From Tangfeifania diversioriginum (GTDB lineage Bacteria > Bacteroidota > Bacteroidia > Bacteroidales > Prolixibacteraceae): a stretch of DNA of 64,000 nt. Positions 17,874-26,300 of this stretch are shown here, piece by piece. Within the stretch, counting starts at the first letter, position 1. The number at the start of each line of letters is the position of its first letter. The notes under the pieces are model-generated. The model was not told the DNA's origin, searched no databases, and saw only the letters and a program-made list of their open reading frames with translations. The position numbers were made by a program, and so were the translations under genes. The stretch is taken from the NCBI RefSeq assembly GCF_900141875.1, contig NZ_FQZE01000004.1, positions 167,075 to 231,074 of the forward strand. The letters run 5' to 3'.

Positions 17874-19775
17874 TTGATGAAACCATATCTGCAAGCAGAA
17901 AATCTTTCGAAGCGTTGGGGCGAGCTCATGCTTTTCGAAAATATATCGTTTACCCTGTTCGAGGGGCAGAAAGTTGCTTTAATTGCCCGCAACGGCACCG
18001 GTAAATCCACATTGCTCGATTTGCTGGCCGGCAAAGATTCGCCCGATTCAGGAACTATTACCATTTCAAATAATATTGAAATGGGCTATTTCGAACAAAT
18101 TCCACGGTTAGACCCGGAACATACAGTTCATCAGGAAATCTTCAAAGCCGACAATGAAAAAATGAAAACCGTGAAGGAATTCGAACTGGCAATGGAACAA
18201 AATAACCAGGAAAGAATCACCGAATTATCGGCTAAAATGGATGAGCTTGGTGCCTGGGACATTGAAGTTGAAATTAAACAGGTACTCACCCAGCTTAAAA
18301 TAAACCACCTGGATCAACCGGTTAAACAACTTTCAGGGGGACAGCAAAAACGGCTTGGCCTGGCAAAAGTACTCATCAATAAACCCGATCTCCTGATTTT
18401 GGATGAACCAACCAACCATCTCGATTTGGAGATGATTGAATGGCTGGAAACCTATCTTGGGAAATCCAAATCAACACTGCTCATGGTTACGCACGACCGG
18501 TATTTTCTGGACCGTGTTTGCAACGAAATTATAGAAATGGACGATAACCAAATTTATAATTACCAGGGAAATTACTCTTTGTTTCTGCAAAAACGTAACG
18601 AGCGGATTGAAATGCAACAGGCATCGGTTGCCAAAGCACAAAACCTGCTACGCACCGAGCTCGACTGGATGCGGCGCATGCCCAAAGCACGTGGGACCAA
18701 AGCAAAATACAGGGTCGATTCATTTTATAATTTAAAAGAAAAAGCCTCAAAAAAAATTGGCGAAGAAAGTATTGATTTGAATGTAAAATCGGCACGACTG
18801 GGAAAAAAAATTGTGGAGACCGAACATCTTTCCAAATCATTTCCGGGAGTGAAGCTAATCGAAGATTTTACCTACAAATTTTCGCGTTTCGAGAAAGTGG
18901 GCATTGTGGGGAAAAACGGTACCGGGAAAACCACATTTTTAAACCTGATAACCGGAAAAATAAAGCCTGACAGCGGGAAAATTGAAATTGGTCAAACCAT
19001 TAAATTTGGCCATTACCGTCAGAAAGGAATTACGTTCGATCCCAAAGAAAGGGTAATTGACGCTGTAAATAAGATTGCGGAAGTCATTCATTTTGAGGAC
19101 GGTTCGCAAATGACGAGTGCGCAGCTGCTGACCCGTTTTCTTTTCCCTCCCGAAATGCAGTATAATTTCATAGAGAAATTGAGTGGCGGCGAACAGCGAC
19201 GGCTCTATTTATGCACTGTGCTGATGCAAAATCCAAATTTCCTGATTCTGGATGAGCCCACCAACGATCTCGATATTATGACACTGAATGTGCTGGAAGA
19301 GTATATCAGGCTGTTCGAAGGTTGCGTGGTTGTGGTTTCGCACGACCGCTTTTTCATGGACAAAATTGTGGATCACCTTTTCATTTTTGAAGGCAACGGA
19401 AAAATCACCGATTTCCCCGGAGATTATACTACCTACCGTAAATCGGTGGAAGCGCAACAAAAAGAAGAAAGCTTAAAAACTGCTTCCGAAAAAAAAGCTG
19501 AAAAAAATGAGCAAAAGCATACTTTGAAAAAAGGTCCCAAAAAGAAACTCACATTTAAAGAAAAGCAGGAAATGGAGGCGCTCGAAAAAGAGATTGCAAC
19601 CCTTGAAGAGAAAAAAAATGAGCTGGAAACATTGCTGAATTCAGGCGATTTGTCGCATGATAAGTTGTTTGAAAAATCAAAACAACTGGGGCAAATAAAA
19701 TCAGCCATCGACGAAAAAGAATTCCGCTGGCTCGAGTTAAGCGAACTGGACAGTCAGTTGAAAAACAATAAATAA
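17874..19775 (+). CDS. ABC-F ATPase, Uup-like
   Basis: Soluble tandem ATPase of the ABC-F class, which acts on stalled or initiating ribosomes rather than in transport; no membrane segment is present. First cassette: Walker A ARNGTGKST, signature LSGGQQKRLGLA, Walker B LLILDEPTNHLD. Linker and second cassette: GKNGTGKTT, LSGGEQRRLYLC, FLILDEPTNDLD. Residues ~545-633 form a Lys/Glu-rich coiled coil typical of the Uup C-terminal domain, which can bind branched DNA or rRNA. The first Walker A begins with Ala where Gly is usual. Start could be either of the two leading ATGs. The leader before it has a possible peptide, hairpin and terminator; a second terminator follows at 19793-19824. Confidence 0.93.
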   Translation: MMKPYLQAENLSKRWGELMLFENISFTLFEGQKVALIARNGTGKSTLLDLLAGKDSPDSGTITISNNIEMGYFEQIPRLDPEHTVHQEIFKADNEKMKTVKEFELAMEQNNQERITELSAKMDELGAWDIEVEIKQVLTQLKINHLDQPVKQLSGGQQKRLGLAKVLINKPDLLILDEPTNHLDLEMIEWLETYLGKSKSTLLMVTHDRYFLDRVCNEIIEMDDNQIYNYQGNYSLFLQKRNERIEMQQASVAKAQNLLRTELDWMRRMPKARGTKAKYRVDSFYNLKEKASKKIGEESIDLNVKSARLGKKIVETEHLSKSFPGVKLIEDFTYKFSRFEKVGIVGKNGTGKTTFLNLITGKIKPDSGKIEIGQTIKFGHYRQKGITFDPKERVIDAVNKIAEVIHFEDGSQMTSAQLLTRFLFPPEMQYNFIEKLSGGEQRRLYLCTVLMQNPNFLILDEPTNDLDIMTLNVLEEYIRLFEGCVVVVSHDRFFMDKIVDHLFIFEGNGKITDFPGDYTTYRKSVEAQQKEESLKTASEKKAEKNEQKHTLKKGPKKKLTFKEKQEMEALEKEIATLEEKKNELETLLNSGDLSHDKLFEKSKQLGQIKSAIDEKEFRWLELSELDSQLKNNK

Positions 19776-19792
19776 ACATTAGCAATTAAACT

Positions 19793-19824
19793 AAAAAGCC
19801 GGACTAATCAAGCCCGGCTTTTTT
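19793..19824. terminator. Terminator after ABC-F gene, shared with oadB
   Basis: AAAAAGCCGG (19793-19802) pairs with CCGGCTTTTT (19814-19823) around an 11-base loop. It has A- and T-runs on both sides, fitting the convergent ABC-F and oadB genes. Confidence 0.8.
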
Positions 19825-19846
19825 GTAAAATATGTCTTTCATCTTT

Positions 19847-21052
19847 TTAAACCAGCGAAATAAGCACACCCGCAGCAACTGCCGACCCAATAACACCAGA
19901 GATGTTACTTGCCATGCAGTATTGCAAAATGTGATTCCCCGAATTGTATTTCAGTGCCAGTTCGTTAGCTACACGCGAGGCCATGGGCACCGCACTCAGT
20001 CCGGTGGCTCCAATCAGCGGGTTAATCTTTTTGGTTACAAAAAGGTTATACCCCTTCACAGCCAGAATTCCCCCGGTAATTGAAAAAGCAAAAGCGATAA
20101 AACCTCCAACAATAATCCCCAGTGTTTTGGGTGTCAGGAATACTTCCGCCGTCATGGTTGCTCCTACTGTAAGGCCAAGGAAAATTGTTGCGGTATTCAT
20201 TATTGGCCCCGAAGCAGCATCGGCCAGGCGGCTGGTGGCAGTTCCTACCTCTTTCACAAGGTTGCCGAACAGCAACATTCCCAACAACGGCACAGACGAA
20301 GGCACAAAAATGGCCACAATGGTTCCCAGCAAAATTGGGAACATGATTTTAACGGCTTTCAGGTTCTTGATTTTCCGTTTCGACGGATATTTTTTATCCA
20401 TCTCTTTCATATTGATTTTAAACTCTTTCGGGGTAATCAATAGCTTAGACACCAGCGGTATAATAACCGGTACCAAAGCCATGTACGAATAGGCCGCAAT
20501 GGCAATTGGTCCCAAAAGATGCGGAGCCAGTTTAATGGTGGTGTAAATGGCTGTAGGGCCATCTGCACCACCAATAATACCAAGTGATGCCGCTTCGTTC
20601 AGGTTAAATCCCAGCAGAATTGCACCAATTAGCACACTGAAAATTCCGATTTGGGCAGCTGCCCCAAAAAAGGCCAGTCGCAGATTGCGGAGCATCGGGC
20701 CAAAGTCGGTAAGCGCCCCCACCCCCATAAAAATGATGGGTGGCAGAAACCCTGTTTTGATAAGCGAATAGTACAGGAAATTAAGAATCCCAAATTCGTT
20801 CGCAATTTCAAACAGGTTTTTGTAGCGCCCTTCCCCCAGTTCTATATTCGATGCATCGACAATACCCATTTCGGCTCCCGGAAAATTGGCTACTAAAACG
20901 CCAAACCCAATGGGAATGAGCAATAGCGGCTCATATTTTTTTCTTATGCCGAGGTAGAGCAAAACAAATGCAATGATCCACATCAGGACAGTTTTCCAGG
21001 TGATTGCCCCAAAAGCTGTCATTTCAAATAAATTCGAAAAAATCTCCTGCAT
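19847..21052 (-). CDS. oadB: Na+-translocating decarboxylase beta subunit
   Basis: Membrane subunit that decarboxylates carboxybiotin and couples this to export of Na+. It has 401 residues with about ten hydrophobic helices. Conserved family parts include LLLIPIGFGVLVANFP, IFMGVGALTDFGPML, the Na+-binding GIIGGADGPTAIY and the C-terminal NPLIGATGLSAVPMASRVAN with a functional Ser/Arg pair, followed by HILQYCMASNISGVIGSA. It comes 3 bases after the stop of oadA, so it is cotranscribed. The partner acid (oxaloacetate, methylmalonyl-CoA or glutaconyl-CoA) is set by the alpha subunit, here most like the oxaloacetate/pyruvate carboxyltransferase type. Confidence 0.95.
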   Translation of the reverse strand: MQEIFSNLFEMTAFGAITWKTVLMWIIAFVLLYLGIRKKYEPLLLIPIGFGVLVANFPGAEMGIVDASNIELGEGRYKNLFEIANEFGILNFLYYSLIKTGFLPPIIFMGVGALTDFGPMLRNLRLAFFGAAAQIGIFSVLIGAILLGFNLNEAASLGIIGGADGPTAIYTTIKLAPHLLGPIAIAAYSYMALVPVIIPLVSKLLITPKEFKINMKEMDKKYPSKRKIKNLKAVKIMFPILLGTIVAIFVPSSVPLLGMLLFGNLVKEVGTATSRLADAASGPIMNTATIFLGLTVGATMTAEVFLTPKTLGIIVGGFIAFAFSITGGILAVKGYNLFVTKKINPLIGATGLSAVPMASRVANELALKYNSGNHILQYCMASNISGVIGSAVAAGVLISLV

Positions 21053-21055
21053 ATG

Positions 21056-22942
21056 TTATTGCATTTTTATAATTATGTCATCCTCGTCAACCGCGTCGCC
21101 ATTGTTAAGGCAAATTTCCACAATTTTTCCTGCATCTTCGGCAAGAATGGCATTGTAAGTTTTCATTGATTCGATGTATCCCACAACATCACCTTCTTTT
21201 AATTCATCGCCTTCTTTTATGGCTTTTTCAGAAGCATCTTTGGTGAAGAAAAACTTTCCTTCGAGTGGAGCTGCAACTTCTTTTACCGGCCCCCCGGATG
21301 CAGCTTTTACCTGTGTTTCCTTTGCGGGCGAAACACTTTCTTCTTTTTGCCCGGCACCATTCGACTCAGCACACGAAACATTCACAACAAATTTTTCACC
21401 GTTAACCTCCACATTAAGTTTTTTAGGTTCGCAATCTGTTGATTTTGCTGCGGGAGCTGCCGGGGCTTCAGCTTTTTCTTCCTCTGCTTTCTTCTCCGCA
21501 AGATCGGCTTCAAAGGCTGCTTTGGCCTGGCCCGATTTGTATGCCCTGTACTGTTCAGGATGCATAGCCAGCTCAAACAACTCTTCATCATCTTCACCAA
21601 AATCCCAGTTATTCTCTTTCATCTCATTGCGGAACTCATCCAGTTTATCCGGGTACAAATCCTGCGGATTGCCGGTATAAAACTCCCTGCCCTGCTCTTT
21701 TGTCAGCTCAACAATTTCAGGAGCCAGTTCGCCGGGCAGTTTGCCTGATTTGCCGAGAATCATGTCCCAGATATTGTCGGCTATCATCGACCAGCGTTCT
21801 CTGCCTTTTTCAAGCTGAATAACATTCATTAACGCCAGATTTTTCACATACTGGCTGAATGGGGTCACAAGCGGCGGATAACCAAGCATTGGCCAGATAT
21901 GCGCCACTTCGTCGAATAATTTAACGAGCAACTCATCCTGGGTAAGTTCCGGTTTTCCGCGTTTCGACATCCACTTGTTCAGACTTGCAAGATTGTTTTC
22001 CAGGTCCGCCATAAGGCTGCCCATCATTCCGCCCGGCAATCCGGGACCAATAAGCAATGAATTCATCAGCCGGTTGCGCGGGTTGATGTAATAGCCCAGA
22101 AAATCGTCGATGAAACTCTGGGTTAACGCGCGAACGTGCATGTAGGCTTTCATATCGATATCCGGAACTTTAAAGCCGGCATCTTTGAGCATGGCCTGCA
22201 CAGCCAGTAAATCAGCATGGCCGGTCCCCCACGAGAGCGGTTCCATGGCCACATCTACATAATCGGCACCGGCGCGTGCAACCTCCAGAATTGAGGCCAT
22301 CTGGAAACCAGGCCCGGCATGTCCGTGGTACTGAACCGGTGTTTTGGGATGGCGATCTTTAATATTCTTCACAATTTTCCCGAGAAATGCCGGACGGCCA
22401 ATACCGGCCATATCTTTTACGCAAATTTCATCGGTTCCCATCTCAATGAGTTTGTCGGCCAGTTTGGTGTAATATTCAACTGTATGAACTTCCGAAAATG
22501 TTAAACTCATGGAAGCCTGCGAAATCATACCGCCCTCTTTGGCATATTTTATCGAACCTTCGAGGTTACGCGGGTCATTTAATCCACAGAATGAACGTGC
22601 TATATCAGTTCCCTGTTTCTTTTTTACTTTATACATTAACTTACGCACATCGGCCGGCACGGGGCTCATGCGAATTCCGTTGAGCGCACGCTCGAGCATG
22701 TGGGTTTCAATGCCGGCATCGTTAAAGGGTTGCGTCCACTGGCGATTGGCCACGTTTGGATTTTCGCCAAAAAGCAGGTTAATTTGCTCAAATCCTCCGC
22801 CGTTGGTTTCCACACGGGCAAAACATCCCATATCTACAATTGCAGGGGCTACTTTCAGCAATTGGTCAACTGTTGGAACATATTTACCCGACGATTGCCA
22901 CATGTCGCGGTACAATAAACTAAATTTAATTTCTTTTGCCAT
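21056..22942 (-). CDS. oadA: Oxaloacetate decarboxylase alpha subunit / carboxyltransferase with biotin domain
   Basis: Transfers the carboxyl group from oxaloacetate to biotin in the cytosol; OadB then releases CO2 and pumps Na+. Residues ~1-300 are a TIM barrel with the metal Asp in YRDMWQSSGKY, the carboxylatable Lys in EICVKDMAGIGRP and metal His in YHGHAGPGFQ. The RDAHQS of most relatives is RDMWQS here, the version common in Bacteroidota. Residues ~460-540 form an Ala/Glu/Lys-rich linker. The C-terminal ~70 residues are a biotinyl domain whose acceptor Lys is in ESMKT rather than the classic AMKM. 628 residues. It sits between oadG (15 bases upstream) and oadB (3 bases downstream). Confidence 0.93.
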   Translation of the reverse strand: MAKEIKFSLLYRDMWQSSGKYVPTVDQLLKVAPAIVDMGCFARVETNGGGFEQINLLFGENPNVANRQWTQPFNDAGIETHMLERALNGIRMSPVPADVRKLMYKVKKKQGTDIARSFCGLNDPRNLEGSIKYAKEGGMISQASMSLTFSEVHTVEYYTKLADKLIEMGTDEICVKDMAGIGRPAFLGKIVKNIKDRHPKTPVQYHGHAGPGFQMASILEVARAGADYVDVAMEPLSWGTGHADLLAVQAMLKDAGFKVPDIDMKAYMHVRALTQSFIDDFLGYYINPRNRLMNSLLIGPGLPGGMMGSLMADLENNLASLNKWMSKRGKPELTQDELLVKLFDEVAHIWPMLGYPPLVTPFSQYVKNLALMNVIQLEKGRERWSMIADNIWDMILGKSGKLPGELAPEIVELTKEQGREFYTGNPQDLYPDKLDEFRNEMKENNWDFGEDDEELFELAMHPEQYRAYKSGQAKAAFEADLAEKKAEEEKAEAPAAPAAKSTDCEPKKLNVEVNGEKFVVNVSCAESNGAGQKEESVSPAKETQVKAASGGPVKEVAAPLEGKFFFTKDASEKAIKEGDELKEGDVVGYIESMKTYNAILAEDAGKIVEICLNNGDAVDEDDIIIKMQ

Positions 22943-22957
22943 GGTATTTTTTTATGA

Positions 22958-23209
22958 TTATTCTTTTTCAATTTTTGTGATTTTACCTTTTCCTCCGGTG
23001 TACATCTGAACAGCAGCAACTATTGCGGCCATTTTATTTGCGGTAACGGTACTGCTACCATCTGTTCCTTTTCCTTCGGGAAGCGGCCAGAATTTATTGG
23101 TGAGCAGGATTAACACGTTACCAACAACAACCACCATCCATAAAATCAGAAGTACGGTTATCATTCCCACTACTAGGATTGAAACTGCATTACTTAATAT
23201 TCCTTCCAT
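22958..23209 (-). CDS. oadG: OadG-like gamma subunit of the sodium pump decarboxylase
   Basis: An 83-residue single-span membrane protein: the helix ISILVVGMITVLLILWMVVV-like region lies at residues ~8-38, followed by a short basic and Lys/Gly-rich cytosolic tail with AAIVAAVQMYTGGKG. This is the usual shape of OadG, which joins the alpha and beta subunits and helps assembly. It is first in the three-gene operon oadG-oadA-oadB. Sequence conservation in this family is weak, so the call leans on position. Confidence 0.8.
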   Translation of the reverse strand: MEGILSNAVSILVVGMITVLLILWMVVVVGNVLILLTNKFWPLPEGKGTDGSSTVTANKMAAIVAAVQMYTGGKGKITKIEKE

Positions 23210-23761
23210 ATTCTTTATTTGATTTTTTTGTTTATACGTTAAAAAATAAGACGGGCCAGTTAAATCAGCTGACTTAAAATTTGCGATTGGCTGTAAAAAA
23301 AGAAAGGTAGATAAAGAGAAGTTTCGTTTACGCTAACGGAACACTCAAAATTTTTTCCTTCTCACAAAAATTCTTCCCGGGTGGTGAAACATCCGATTCA
23401 AATTGCGGGCTCACCTGATCTTTATTTTTTAAAAAAAGAGTGTTCATGATTGCAAAAATGATTCATTTTTGATGGATAATCTTATAAATTCATAGAGAAC
23501 TGAATTAATTTAAGACTGGTTTAACTTCCCGTTAACACTGCATAAATATTCCGTTTCAGAAGAAATTCGAAAACAAATACATTGCCTGCTAAACCAGAGA
23601 GAGTTATGTTTTTTGAATGGAAAATTTGCAACTTTTCATTATTCTTTCACGATTTTTAAAAAATAATTGGCGAAAATGCAATATGATGTAATGAATAAAA
23701 ACATTGCACGTCTTACCTTTGAAAACCTGCTAAAAAAGCAGATGAAAAAACAGAAAAGCAG
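23210..23761. other. Intergenic region between divergent oadG and sigma factor genes
   Basis: 552 bases, AT-rich, without a credible reading frame. Apart from the -7 element at 23714-23721 I see only a weak dyad near 23328-23345 (TTCGTT...AACGGAA). The oad promoter must lie here but shows no exact TAnnTTTG match. Confidence 0.5.
23714..23721 (+). promoter_or_regulatory. -7 promoter element of sigma factor gene
   Basis: TACCTTTG, exact TAnnTTTG match, 40 bases before the ATG at 23762. No TTTG at -33 is evident. Confidence 0.4.
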
Positions 23762-24304
23762 ATGGTTGCGAGTGATTTTAAAACGAGGGTTTTACCGGTG
23801 AGCAAAAAGTTGCTGCGGTTTGCAACACATTTTTTGAAAAATGAAGATGAAGCACGGGATGTGGTTCAGGATGTTTTTCTGAAGTTGTGGCAAAAACGGA
23901 ACGAACTGGCTCATGTTGAAAATATTGAAGCATTTGCCATGCGCATGACCCGCAACCGTTGCTTAGACCTGCTCAGGGCAAACAAAGTAGTGCCCATTGA
24001 TGCCGAAACTGACCGGAAAATGAAGGAGGAATCGGTTGATGTTCATTCACAGATCGAATTAAGTGAATCGGCCGGGCAGATAAAAAAGCTGATAGATCAG
24101 CTGCCCGACCTGCAACGTACGGTGATGTATTTGAGAGACATTGAGCAATTATCGTACGATGAAATTGCGGAAGCAACCGAGCTCAAGGTAAACGCCATCA
24201 GGGTGAACCTTTCGCGGGCCCGCAAGAAAGTACGCGACGAATTTTTAAAAATGAATTCAAATGGAAACACAAGAAGTAAAACAATTGCTGCAACGCTATT
24301 TTAA
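23762..24304 (+). CDS. RNA polymerase ECF-type sigma factor
   Basis: A 180-residue sigma-70 family factor with only regions 2 and 4. Region 2 contains NEDEARDVVQDVFLKLWQKRNEL, the classic DExxD-V-Q-x-x-F-x-K motif, and region 4 contains LPDLQRTVMYLRDIEQLSYDEIAEATELKVNAIRVNLSRARKKV in separate parts, a helix-turn-helix for -35 recognition. Its last 44 bases overlap the start of the next gene, an apparent anti-sigma factor, which suggests translational coupling and a regulator-inhibitor pair. The signal is not known. It is not linked to a SusC/SusD locus, so it is unlike the classic TonB-transducer ECF systems. Confidence 0.9.
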   Translation: MVASDFKTRVLPVSKKLLRFATHFLKNEDEARDVVQDVFLKLWQKRNELAHVENIEAFAMRMTRNRCLDLLRANKVVPIDAETDRKMKEESVDVHSQIELSESAGQIKKLIDQLPDLQRTVMYLRDIEQLSYDEIAEATELKVNAIRVNLSRARKKVRDEFLKMNSNGNTRSKTIAATLF

Positions 24305-24806
24305 CGGCGAAAGTTCTGAAAATGACGAGCAGAAACTGCAAGCTTATTTTCATTCGGGGAATGTGGCTGCTGAGCTGGAAGAGTATGCCGGATTTTTCGG
24401 AGGAATTTCTGAATTATCAAAAACAGCAAATGACGATTCCATTGAAAATGAGGTAATGAATTACATTCTGGAAAACGAAGCAGAGGAAAAATCGAAATAC
24501 CGCACGCTTTGGAAAACTGTAACCGGAATTGCAGCCTCAATCATTATTGTTGTGGGCGGGCTCCTGCTCTACCAGCAGAAAGATAAAACGTACGAAGATA
24601 CTTTTGAAAATCCGCAAGTGGCCTATTCTGTTGCCGAAGATGTGTTGGAATACATGTCGGCTAAATACAACAAGGGGTTGGCCGAACTTTCAAATTTTGA
24701 TAAGCTGCAAACAGCATCGCAGCCACTTAGAAAAGGAGTACAACCTGTGAATGAGTTTTATGAAAATATTGAAAAACTGGATACAAAAGAGTCTGAATCG
24801 CAATAA
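24261..24806 (+). CDS. Putative membrane anti-sigma factor
   Basis: 181 residues, overlapping the sigma gene by 44 bases in another frame. The N-terminal ~85 residues are acidic and helical (VKQLLQRYFNGESSENDEQKL), resembling the sigma-binding zf-less anti-sigma region of Bacteroidota. One membrane helix follows at about residues 92-108 (VTGIAASIIIVVGGLLLY), then an ~70-residue periplasmic part without a known domain. No FecR domain or zinc-binding HxxxCxxC is present. The role as anti-sigma factor is inferred from position, topology and the N-terminus. Confidence 0.7.
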   Translation: METQEVKQLLQRYFNGESSENDEQKLQAYFHSGNVAAELEEYAGFFGGISELSKTANDDSIENEVMNYILENEAEEKSKYRTLWKTVTGIAASIIIVVGGLLLYQQKDKTYEDTFENPQVAYSVAEDVLEYMSAKYNKGLAELSNFDKLQTASQPLRKGVQPVNEFYENIEKLDTKESESQ

Positions 24807-24888
24807 CAGTTTCAATCGGCAGTAAATTAGCAGTAATTATAAGTGAACAATTAAATCAATAAAAAACGAATATAAAAAATAGAAAGTC

Positions 24889-25395
24889 ATGAAAAAGTTA
24901 ATTTTATTTTTAGCCATTATGCTGCCATTGGCAGTACTGGCACAAAAATCACCTGTTGATAAATTATTTGAAAAATATGCCAACAAGGAAGGATTCACAA
25001 CAGTAAACATTTCAGGTAAACTGCTGGGATTTGCCAGTAAAGTGGATTCGAGTGACCCGACTACCAGCGAAATGTTATCGAATCTCACGGGAATTCGCAT
25101 TCTATCAGTTGAAGATTCGGAAATTACAGGTAAACTCGATTTTTACGAAGAGTTGAGCAAGGATGGTTTCTTTGACAACAACGAATTTGAGGTATTGATG
25201 GAAGTTACTGAATCGGATGAAGTTGTTCGTTTCCTGGCCAAAGATGCAGGCAACGGGAAATTTTCCGATTTGATTCTGGTTGTAGGAGGTGATGACAGCG
25301 CACTTATCAGCATCAGCGGAATAATTGATCCCGAAAATATCGGGAAAATTACCAAAGCTGTGGATATCGACCTGGATGGAACAAACCAGTTTTGA
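24889..25395 (+). CDS. DUF4252 domain protein, secreted
   Basis: 168 residues with a signal peptide ending at LAQ (residues 1-19). The body matches DUF4252: DKLFEKYANKEGFTTVNISGKLL, an SNLTGIRILS core and a C-terminal IIDPENIGKITKAV. Function is unknown. The family is commonly found beside ECF sigma and anti-sigma genes in Bacteroidota, as here, so it is probably part of the regulon or the sensing arm of the cassette. A very strong terminator follows at 25432-25467. Confidence 0.85.
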   Translation: MKKLILFLAIMLPLAVLAQKSPVDKLFEKYANKEGFTTVNISGKLLGFASKVDSSDPTTSEMLSNLTGIRILSVEDSEITGKLDFYEELSKDGFFDNNEFEVLMEVTESDEVVRFLAKDAGNGKFSDLILVVGGDDSALISISGIIDPENIGKITKAVDIDLDGTNQF

Positions 25396-25431
25396 GGAAG
25401 AAATCTAAACAGCCGGGAGCTATAAACCCAG

Positions 25432-25467
25432 GGGAACATAAAAAGCTAAATAGCTTTTTATGTTCCC
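25432..25467 (+). terminator. Strong intrinsic terminator after sigma/anti-sigma/DUF4252 operon
   Basis: A perfect 17-bp stem: GGGAACATAAAAAGCTA (25432-25448) and TAGCTTTTTATGTTCCC (25451-25467), followed by seven T residues. Confidence 0.9.
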
Positions 25468-25532
25468 TTTTTTTATTTTCTGCAGCTACATTAGCGAATG
25501 TTTTTTAAATTAGACAGCAAATTTTAGTGATA

Positions 25533-26300
25533 ATGAAAACATCTCCGCTATTTGGAACCCTGCAAATTCAACCGGGCGAATTCCATGTAAAAGAATATGA
25601 AAATTTTTCACTCGGCATCAAGCGAGAAAAGGAGGGATGGATACTGTTAAGCAATAAAGGGGATTGGCGGCTCAAAAATAAAACGCCCGATTTTTCAGAA
25701 GGAGAATATTACCAGACCGGAAATGCCAATACGTTGCTGCTTACCCCGTCGCTTCCTGCAAAGCCGCTGGTTTTTATGGGCAGTAAATTAAATGTATCGC
25801 CCAAACAAAAATTAACTTTTTACCTGAAAATTCCGCTTACCATCCAGGCCTATTTTGCCAAAAAATCGTCGGATAACCTGCTTAAAGAATTTGAAACGCA
25901 AGGCTTGTCGAACACCTGGTTTGGAGATCCGGACAGCGGAGAACCTGCATTTACTCTCGGGAGCGATTTCTTTTTTACCCCGAAAGATGCCCGTCTTCAG
26001 CCGACCGAGGCACTTTGTCCTGTCAGTATTTTGAATTCATCGGCAACAGTGCTGAAAGTGGAGCGGATGATTTTACGGGTTGGAAATATGGCACTTTACA
26101 AAAACAACGATAAAATTATTACCAGTTTAGCTGCGCTTGATTACAAAGGAAAAGATGTAATTAGTGTTGCCGATTACCGTTTCTCAAAAAAAATACACGG
26201 CGAAAAAGCTGAAATTGTGGCCAAACCCAAAATCTCAGGCTCGATAAATATGCTGAAAATTAATTTTCATTTTATTAAAAACATTTATAAATCAGAATAA
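25533..26300 (+). CDS. DUF432 family protein
   Basis: A soluble 255-residue protein of the DUF432 family. ATG at 25533 is preferred over a GTG two codons earlier. It appears beta-rich: QIQPGEFHVKEYENFSLGIK, LLLTPSLPAKPLVFMGSKL, LTFYLKIPLTIQAYF. No catalytic motif is visible. Its stop codon overlaps the ATG of the MscS gene by one base (TAATG), so the two are translationally coupled. DUF432 genes are known to sit next to mechanosensitive channel genes in archaea and bacteria, which suggests a channel-associated or membrane-sensing role; this is not proven. Confidence 0.75.
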   Translation: MKTSPLFGTLQIQPGEFHVKEYENFSLGIKREKEGWILLSNKGDWRLKNKTPDFSEGEYYQTGNANTLLLTPSLPAKPLVFMGSKLNVSPKQKLTFYLKIPLTIQAYFAKKSSDNLLKEFETQGLSNTWFGDPDSGEPAFTLGSDFFFTPKDARLQPTEALCPVSILNSSATVLKVERMILRVGNMALYKNNDKIITSLAALDYKGKDVISVADYRFSKKIHGEKAEIVAKPKISGSINMLKINFHFIKNIYKSE

